This document shows, piece after piece, positions 13,251-17,602 of a stretch of DNA of 17,602 bases. The translations under genes were made by a program, and so were the position numbers. The DNA comes from DATFPK01 sp035264885 (GTDB lineage Bacteria; Actinomycetota; Thermoleophilia; Solirubrobacterales; 70-9): the NCBI GenBank assembly GCA_035264885.1, contig DATFPK010000017.1:1-17602 (forward strand), in the 5' to 3' direction. The notes beneath the pieces are model-generated. The model saw only the letters and a program-made list of their open reading frames with translations, was not told the origin of the DNA and did no database searches. Position 1 is the first letter of the stretch; each line of letters opens with the position of its first letter.

Positions 13251-13289
13251 GGACGAACTTGTGCCCGCATAGCGGGCACAAGTTCGTCC
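13251..13289. repeat. Perfect 18-bp inverted repeat with 3-nt loop
   Basis: Arms at 13251-13268 (GGACGAACTTGTGCCCGC) and 13272-13289 are exact reverse complements around ATA. The element lies 40 nt after the stop of the membrane-protein gene and 51 nt before the end of the convergent SnoaL-like gene, where a bidirectional terminator is expected. It has no T tract on either side, so it is either an actinobacterial hairpin terminator without a tail or a dispersed intergenic palindrome. The rest of the gap 13211-13340 shows nothing else. Confidence 0.85.
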
Positions 13290-13340
13290 GCAACGGCTGC
13301 GGGCGGGTCGCGTGTGGCTTGTGTGACTGGTTGGCGGCGA

Positions 13341-13745
13341 TCAATCGGCGCGCAGCTGCGCCAGCGCCAGCTCGGGGTCGTAGTAGGCGTCGACCTCGGC
13401 GCCAAGGCCGTCCCTGATCCGCCAGAGGTGGGCGTAGCGAGCGTCAACCTGGGCGCCGCTGCCGCGACCGACGGCGGTCAGGTGGATCAGGACGCAGACG
13501 CGGTCCCCGGCCGCGACCGTCGACTCCACCGTCTGGTGGAAGACCTGCCACTGCTCGAGGAAGCCGCCGAGGAAGGAGCTGATCTCCCCGCGGCCCTCGA
13601 AGACGTCGCCGCCCGGCAGCTGGGGGCTCTCGCGCCAGACGGCATCGGGGTGCAGGGCGGCCAGCGCCGCGTCGACCTCGCCCCGGTTCAGGGCCTCGTA
13701 GGACGCGCGGATCAACGCCGAGTCGGCTTCGCTCACCCCTGGCAT
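13341..13745 (-). CDS. SnoaL/NTF2-like fold protein
   Basis: A 134-residue protein of the SnoaL-like (NTF2 cone-shaped) superfamily. The N-terminal helix pattern ADSALIRASYEALNRGEVDAALAALHPDAVWRESP (7-41) is the standard signature. GGDVFEGRGEISSFLGGFLEQW (45-66), a core strand with DRVCVLIHLTAVG (81-93) and DARYAHLWRIRDGLGAEVDAYYDPELAL at the end complete the fold. Members include polyketide cyclases, ketosteroid isomerase-like enzymes and many small ligand-binding proteins; no activity can be assigned here. The ATG at 13745 is only 9 bp from the divergent ATG at 13755 and has no Shine-Dalgarno site. A GTG at 13736 would remove three residues and is a possible alternative. There is no downstream gene on this strand. 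Confidence 0.88.
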   Translation of the reverse strand: MPGVSEADSALIRASYEALNRGEVDAALAALHPDAVWRESPQLPGGDVFEGRGEISSFLGGFLEQWQVFHQTVESTVAAGDRVCVLIHLTAVGRGSGAQVDARYAHLWRIRDGLGAEVDAYYDPELALAQLRAD

Positions 13746-13748
13746 GAT
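13743..13748 (+). promoter_or_regulatory. Candidate -10 for the phosphorylase gene (leaderless)
   Basis: CATGAT matches four of six bases of TATAAT and ends 6 nt before the ATG at 13755, the spacing expected for a leaderless transcript. It lies inside the start of the divergent SnoaL-like gene. Overlapping palindromes GATGCATC (13746-13753) and CATCGATG (13750-13757) also cover both starts and could be protein-binding sites. No good -35 box is visible. Confidence 0.3.
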
Positions 13749-13754
13749 GCATCG

Positions 13755-14468
13755 ATGGGGCGTCTCGCGGTGGTTGGAGGAACCGGTCTTCTCCAGGTGG
13801 GCGCGCCCGGGGAGGCCCGAACCGTGAGGACGAGCGGTGGCGACGTCGAGGTCGCCGATGCCGGCGACCACGTGTTCCTCCAGCGCCACGGAGGCCCCCG
13901 CTACCGCCCGCCACACCTGATCGACCACGCCGCGAACATGGCGGCCCTGACCGAGGCCGGCTGCGACCGCGTCCTGGCCCTGAGCTCGGTCGGCAGCCTC
14001 CGCCGCGACCTGGGCGTCGGCGCCTTCGTCTGCCCCGACGACTTCATCTCCCTGGCCCCCGGTCCCACCGGCCGCGACGACGAGGGTGGTCACCTGATCC
14101 CGGGCTTTAGCCCGGCTTGGCGCGAGCGGGTCCTGGCCGCTTGGCCGGGTAACGGCTCGGCGCCGCGGGACGGCGGCGTCTACTGGCAGTCCCCCGGGCC
14201 GCGGCTCGAGACGGCCGCCGAGGTCCGGCTGATCGCGGCGCACGCCGACGTGGTCGGGATGACGGTCGCCTCCGAATGCGTCCTCGCCAACGAGTCGGGC
14301 CTCGACTACGCCGTGGTCTGCATGGTGGACAACATGGCCAACGGCGTCGAGGACGAGGCAGGCCCGACCGGGCCGCTCTCGATGGAGGACGTCACGGCCG
14401 GGGTCGCGGCGAACCGGCCCAGGCTGCTCGGGGCACTCGGCAGCGCCGTTCCGGAGCTGGCCACATGA
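13755..14468 (+). CDS. MTAP/PNP-family nucleoside phosphorylase, probably acting on methylthioinosine
   Basis: A 237-residue phosphorylase of the MTAP/PNP family, which splits a purine nucleoside with phosphate into free base and pentose-1-phosphate. Family parts are VVGGTGLLQ (6-14), the FLQRHG segment with H45, IDHAANMAAL (56-65), VLALSSVGSL (73-82), GPRLETAAEV (148-157) and VGMTVASECVLA (167-178). Adenine-specific MTA phosphorylases carry TDYDCW in the base pocket, where Asp220 and Asp222 (human) bind the 6-amino group. Here the segment is VDNMANG (191-197), giving N193 and A195. This is the pattern I recall for P. aeruginosa methylthioinosine phosphorylase and for 6-oxopurine PNPs. The ATGA overlap with the following MTA/SAH deaminase gene supports this: the deaminase would produce the 6-oxopurine nucleoside. 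Substrate choice is inference. Confidence 0.87.
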   Translation: MGRLAVVGGTGLLQVGAPGEARTVRTSGGDVEVADAGDHVFLQRHGGPRYRPPHLIDHAANMAALTEAGCDRVLALSSVGSLRRDLGVGAFVCPDDFISLAPGPTGRDDEGGHLIPGFSPAWRERVLAAWPGNGSAPRDGGVYWQSPGPRLETAAEVRLIAAHADVVGMTVASECVLANESGLDYAVVCMVDNMANGVEDEAGPTGPLSMEDVTAGVAANRPRLLGALGSAVPELAT

Positions 14469-15709
14469 CCACCCTTTTCGTTCGCGACGCCACGCTCGAT
14501 GGGGCGACGGTCTCCGTCCGCTGCGAGGACGGGCTGATCGCGGCGCTCGGCGACGACATCGAGGCGGCGCCGGGCGACGAGGTGCTCGAGGCCGGCGACG
14601 CCATCCTCTGCCCGCCACTCGTGAACGGCCATACCCACGCGGCGATGACCCTGTTCCGCGGGTACGGCGGGGACCTGCCGCTGATGCGGTGGCTCCGGGA
14701 GAGGATCTGGCCCGCCGAGGACCGGCTCGACGCCGAAGACGTGTACTGGGGGACGCGCCTGGCCTGCCTCGAGATGATCCGCTCCGGGACCGCCCGCTTC
14801 TGGGACATGTACTGGGAGCCCGAGGCGGTGGCGCGAGCCGTCGTTGACGCCGGGCTTCGCGTCACGGTCGGACCGCCGCTGCTGGATGGCGACGGCGACC
14901 GCGGCCGCCCGCGCGACGCGGCCGAGACGTCGCTCGAGCTCGCCGGGTTTCACGAGCGGGTTGGGGCGTCGATCGCCCCCCACGCGATCTACACGGTCGA
15001 CGAGACATCGCTTCGCTTCGCCGCCGGGTTCGCGGCCGGGCACGACCTCCCCGTCCAGATCCACCTCTCCGAGACCAGGGCCGAGGTCGAGGAGTGCGTC
15101 CGCGAGCACGGCATGCGCCCGGCCGCCTACCTCGACGCGGTCGGCCTGCTCGGGCCGCGAACGCTGCTTGCCCACGGCGTCTGGCTCGACGAGAGCGAGC
15201 TCGAGCTGATCGCCGAGCGGGGCGCCACCGTCGTCACCAACCCGGTCGCCAACCAGAAGCTGGCGGTCGGCGGCGTCTTCCCCTACCCGGCTGCGCGCGA
15301 CGCCGGGGCGGCGGTCGGCCTCGGGACCGACGGTCCCGGCTCGAATGACTCGCTCGACCTTTTCGCCGACGTGAAGGCCTTCGCGCTGGCCCAGAAGCAC
15401 GCCGCCGGCGACGCGGCGGCGATCTCGGCGGCGGATGCCTGGGACATCGCCACCGGGCGCCGGGCTCCGCTGCTGGGCGCCCGTCCGCTGGCGCCCGGTG
15501 AGCCGGCCGACTTCCTGCTCCTGCGGGCCGCGGCCTCCGAGCTCGCCTTCGGAGAGCTCGCCGAGGGGCTCGTCTACTCGGCGTCCGGATCGGTCGTCGA
15601 CGCGACGGTCGTGGCCGGGCTCGTCCTCATGGCCGGCGGTGCCGTGCCGGGCGCCGAGGAGGTAGTCGCCAAGGCGCGGGAGCGGGCCGCCCGCATCGGC
15701 CTGGGCTGA
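14465..15709 (+). CDS. mtaD: 5-methylthioadenosine/S-adenosylhomocysteine deaminase-type amidohydrolase
   Basis: A 414-residue cytoplasmic amidohydrolase with a metal-dependent TIM-barrel. Metal and catalytic residues are visible as HTH (H56, H58), QIHLSE (H200 and catalytic E203), LLAHGVW (H237) and GLGTDGPGSND (D289). The segments NGHTHAAMTLFRGYGGDLPLM (54-74), PHAIYTV and TNPVANQKLA are characteristic of MtaD/SAH deaminases of the TrzN/ATZ group. The reaction removes the 6-amino group of MTA or SAH to give the inosine analogue and ammonia. The neighbouring phosphorylase would then release hypoxanthine and methylthioribose-1-phosphate. The ATG overlaps the previous stop by 4 bp, so the two enzymes are translationally coupled. 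Other adenosine analogues or guanine-like substrates remain possible. The gene converges on the M23 peptidase with 31 bp between the stops; no clear terminator is seen there. Confidence 0.9.
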   Translation: MTTLFVRDATLDGATVSVRCEDGLIAALGDDIEAAPGDEVLEAGDAILCPPLVNGHTHAAMTLFRGYGGDLPLMRWLRERIWPAEDRLDAEDVYWGTRLACLEMIRSGTARFWDMYWEPEAVARAVVDAGLRVTVGPPLLDGDGDRGRPRDAAETSLELAGFHERVGASIAPHAIYTVDETSLRFAAGFAAGHDLPVQIHLSETRAEVEECVREHGMRPAAYLDAVGLLGPRTLLAHGVWLDESELELIAERGATVVTNPVANQKLAVGGVFPYPAARDAGAAVGLGTDGPGSNDSLDLFADVKAFALAQKHAAGDAAAISAADAWDIATGRRAPLLGARPLAPGEPADFLLLRAAASELAFGELAEGLVYSASGSVVDATVVAGLVLMAGGAVPGAEEVVAKARERAARIGLG

Positions 15710-15740
15710 TCAGCCGCGGCGCCGGGCCACCGAGCCCGCC

Positions 15741-17000
15741 CTACAGGTAGCCGAGCGGGTCCTGCGCGGCGCCGTTGATCCGCACCTCGAAGTGCAGGTG
15801 CGGGCCGGTGCTGTGGCCGGTGCTGCCCACGTACCCGATCGTGTCTCCCTGGCTGACGCTCGAGCCGGATGAGACGGCGTAGCCCGATTGGTGGCCGTAG
15901 CAGGTCGAGAGCCCGCCGCCGTGGTCGATGCAGGTGTAGTTCCCGTAGCCGCCGGTGTAGGCGGCGAGGATCACGGTCCCCGACGCCGCGGCGCGGATGG
16001 GGGTCCCCTCCGGAGCGGCGATGTCGATGCCCTCGTGCATGCTCCCCCAGCGAATGCCGAAGCCGGACGTGAGGATCCCGTCGACGGGCCAGACCAGACC
16101 GGAGGCGCTCGGCGCCGGGACCGGGCCGGCCGGGAGCGGCGCCCCGCCCGCGGTCGAGGCCGCGATCTGCGCCTGGATCTTCTGCTGGAGGTCGGCCTCG
16201 ATGTCCTCGAGGTCGTCCACGTGCCCCTGGATCGAGTCGAGCGCCGCCTGGCGGTCCGCCCGCGTCGACTCGAGCGCCGCCTCGTCGGACTCGAGCGCCG
16301 CCCTGGTCCGGGCCAGCTCCCGCTCCTTTGCGGCGATCGCGTTCCGGGCGGCCTCGATCTCCTCCTTCGCGACACGCAGCCGGCCGACCAGCGCCTGGGT
16401 CTCGTCGCGCAGCTCGCGGACGCGGCCGACGATCCTCTCGTCCTGGTGCTGGATCGCGTTCAGGTACTCGGTCCGCGCGACCAGGTCGTCGAAGTCGGCC
16501 GAGGAGAGGATCACCGAGGCGACGTCCGGCGACCCGCTCATGTAGATCGCGACCAGGCGCTCGCGCAGCATCACCAGCGAGCGCTCGAGACGCCCGCGCA
16601 GGACCTCGAGCCGGTCCCTGGCCTGGTTCAGCTCGGCCACGGCCCGGTCGAGCTCCGCCTGCTTGGCCGCGAGCTCGGCCTCCACCGCCGCCTCGCGGCT
16701 GCGCAGAACCGCCACCGCGCCCTCGAGGCGGCTGATCTCGTCGTTGAGGCCCTCGATCTCGCTCGAGAGGACGCCGCCCTTCTCCTCGGCGCGGTCGATC
16801 TTCGCCCGCGTCCGGTCAAGGCGGTCCTGGACGCCGGCGGGCGCCGCCGCCGCCGCGACCAACGCGAGCACGGCCAGGAGCCCCGCGAGCGCGAGGCCCG
16901 GCGGCGCAACGCGCCGCGCTCTCTGCCTTGTCGGGTGGTCCGGTCGCTGCATCGTCGATGCAGGGGAGGGACGGGACGCCGGCCCGCTTCCCCCACGCAC
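15741..17000 (-). CDS. Secreted M23-family peptidoglycan DD-metallopeptidase with coiled-coil
   Basis: A 419-residue exported cell-wall hydrolase. A basic N-terminus leads to a hydrophobic signal segment (about 34-54, LALAGLLAVLALVAAAA), then a long charged coiled coil (about 57-282) of the EnvC/CwlO/RipA-neighbour type. A short Pro/Ala linker follows, and the catalytic M23 (LytM) domain occupies about 300-419. Zinc ligands and catalytic residues are all present: H322 and D326 in MHEGIDIA, H370 in CYGHQ, and H401/H403 in GPHLHFEV, so it should be an active endopeptidase cutting peptide cross-links. The coiled coil suggests control by a partner such as FtsEX. I chose the GTG at 17000 because GGAGG (17007-17011) lies 6 nt upstream. 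The ATG at 16952 would give 403 residues with a more usual signal peptide but has no Shine-Dalgarno site. Confidence 0.9.
   Translation of the reverse strand: MRGGSGPASRPSPASTMQRPDHPTRQRARRVAPPGLALAGLLAVLALVAAAAAPAGVQDRLDRTRAKIDRAEEKGGVLSSEIEGLNDEISRLEGAVAVLRSREAAVEAELAAKQAELDRAVAELNQARDRLEVLRGRLERSLVMLRERLVAIYMSGSPDVASVILSSADFDDLVARTEYLNAIQHQDERIVGRVRELRDETQALVGRLRVAKEEIEAARNAIAAKERELARTRAALESDEAALESTRADRQAALDSIQGHVDDLEDIEADLQQKIQAQIAASTAGGAPLPAGPVPAPSASGLVWPVDGILTSGFGIRWGSMHEGIDIAAPEGTPIRAAASGTVILAAYTGGYGNYTCIDHGGGLSTCYGHQSGYAVSSGSSVSQGDTIGYVGSTGHSTGPHLHFEVRINGAAQDPLGYL
16947..16963. repeat. 8-bp inverted repeat over the alternative M23 start codon
   Basis: CTGCATCG T CGATGCAG is an exact dyad with a single central base. 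It covers the ATG at 16952. It could be an operator if that ATG is the true start, a small RNA hairpin if translation starts at 17000, or chance. Confidence 0.5.
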
Positions 17001-17067
17001 AGAACGCCTCCGAGGGTGGCAGATGACGTTCCGGGCCGGGCCCGCCGAGAAGTGGCTGCAACCGAGC

Positions 17068-17097
17068 TTGCCTCCGCCCGCGCGGCGCGCATAGGAT
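17068..17097 (+). promoter_or_regulatory. Candidate promoter of the OpuCA-type ATPase gene
   Basis: TTGCCT (17068-17073, four of six -35 consensus bases) and TAGGAT (17092-17097, four of six -10 bases) are separated by 18 bp. The GTG at 17106 begins 8 nt after the -10 box, so transcription would start within a base or two of the start codon and the message would be leaderless or nearly so. The remaining gap toward 17001 shows no clear minus-strand promoter. Confidence 0.45.
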
Positions 17098-17105
17098 CGA
17101 CGGAC

Positions 17106-17602
17106 GTGCCGGCCGAGCTCGTCCGCTACGAGAACGCGACCAAGCTCTATCCGGGGGCGGATCAGCCTGCCGTCGAGGGGCTCTCGCTCGAGGTCGCGGC
17201 CGGTGAGATCTGCGTCCTCGTCGGGCCCTCGGGTTGCGGCAAGACCACCGCGATGCGGATGGTCAACCGCATGGTCGAGCCGTCCGCAGGCGACGTCTTC
17301 ATCGGCGACGAGTCGGTCCGCGACCGCGACCGCGCCCGGCTGCGGCGTGAGATCGGCTACGTGATCCAGCAGGTCGGCCTCTTCCCCCACCGGACGATCG
17401 CCGAGAACGTCGCCACGGTGCCGCGCCTCCTCGGGTGGGACCGGGAGCGGACCGGGGCCCGCGTGCCTGAGCTGTTCGACCTGGTCGGCCTCGACCCGGG
17501 CCTGGCCGGCCGCTACCCCGTGCAGCTCTCCGGCGGCCAGCAGCAGCGGGTCGGGGTCGCAAGGGCACTGGCCGCGGACCCGCTGGTGATGCTGATGGAC
17601 GA
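17106..17602 (+). CDS. Osmoprotectant/quaternary amine ABC transporter ATP-binding protein, N-terminal part (cut by right edge)
   Basis: About 165 codons of an ABC ATPase read from a GTG start to the window end. Walker A is GPSGCGKTT (near 40-48). The Q-loop segment IGYVIQQVGLFPHRTIAENV is characteristic of the OpuCA/ProV quaternary-amine group (glycine betaine, choline, carnitine). The signature LSGGQQQRVGVARAL and the first half of Walker B (LVMLMDE) are just inside the edge. Such proteins power uptake of compatible solutes during osmotic stress, usually with a permease and binding protein encoded directly downstream, which would lie outside this window. The C-terminal CBS domains seen in many OpuCA proteins cannot be checked. 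The start is supported by the TAGGAT box 8 nt upstream; there is no Shine-Dalgarno site. Confidence 0.88.
   Translation, partial: MPAELVRYENATKLYPGADQPAVEGLSLEVAAGEICVLVGPSGCGKTTAMRMVNRMVEPSAGDVFIGDESVRDRDRARLRREIGYVIQQVGLFPHRTIAENVATVPRLLGWDRERTGARVPELFDLVGLDPGLAGRYPVQLSGGQQQRVGVARALAADPLVMLMD

Noticed and set aside
13045..13344. Minus-strand frame with CPLCGHKF, resembling a zinc-ribbon knuckle
   Set aside because: The CxxC is produced by the inverted repeat at 13251-13289 read in one frame. There is no second CxxC and the rest is antisense to the membrane-protein gene.
13341..14618. Minus-strand frame of 425 codons containing the SnoaL-like protein as a C-terminal domain
   Set aside because: The first 290 residues are antisense to the phosphorylase gene and low in complexity. 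Only the part from 13745 has a recognisable fold.
15710..15740. Possible terminator between the deaminase and M23 genes (GGGC, 6-nt loop, GCCC)
   Set aside because: The stem is only 4 bp with no T tract, common by chance at this GC content.

Overview
The window is a very GC-rich, gene-dense stretch of a bacterial chromosome. It has frequent GTG and one TTG start, many 4-bp start/stop overlaps and several starts without a Shine-Dalgarno site. This, together with proteins of recognisable actinobacterial type (a DUF6328-like membrane protein, a small PAS protein next to a metallo-beta-lactamase hydrolase, and a small protein with the ending VADPFRRTA), points to Actinomycetota, most likely class Thermoleophilia. 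That placement is inference from family resemblance. I see no tRNA, rRNA, CRISPR array, insertion sequence or phage gene.

Layout. (1) Positions 1-1173, minus strand: a lysophospholipid-type acyltransferase followed by the N-terminal part of an MFS exporter that runs off the left edge. (2) Positions 1174-1244: a divergent control region holding a perfect TGTGA-N6-TCACA dyad, the consensus of CRP-family cAMP-responsive regulators. (3) Positions 1245-3971, plus strand: four genes joined by 4-bp overlaps, encoding a single-PAS protein, a metallo-beta-lactamase-fold hydrolase, a crotonase-fold protein and a stand-alone HD-domain, alarmone-hydrolase-like protein. (4) Positions 3952-5410, minus strand: a LysR regulator and a four-helix membrane protein. 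(5) Positions 5622-10491: a complete branched-chain amino acid type ABC importer. The binding-protein gene is on the plus strand and converges on a minus-strand livH-livM-livG-livF operon, with a strong hairpin between them. (6) Positions 10663-13210, plus strand: a small protein of unknown function, a class I photolyase, and a membrane protein built from two similar halves, followed by a perfect 18-bp hairpin. (7) Positions 13341-15709: a SnoaL/NTF2-like protein divergent from a two-gene salvage operon encoding a nucleoside phosphorylase with 6-oxopurine-type residues and a methylthioadenosine/S-adenosylhomocysteine deaminase. (8) Positions 15741-17602: an M23 peptidoglycan hydrolase divergent from the start of an OpuCA-type osmoprotectant ABC ATPase cut by the right edge.

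Two points stand out. First, the PAS/MBL/crotonase/HD operon sits under a consensus CRP site and encodes two proteins related to nucleotide-second-messenger hydrolases; it may be an uncharacterised signal-turnover module. Second, the phosphorylase/deaminase pair suggests 5'-methylthioadenosine salvage through methylthioinosine, as known in Pseudomonas aeruginosa, and not through the usual MTA phosphorylase. Several genes also have a -10-like hexamer about 6-8 nt before the start codon, suggesting leaderless transcripts.
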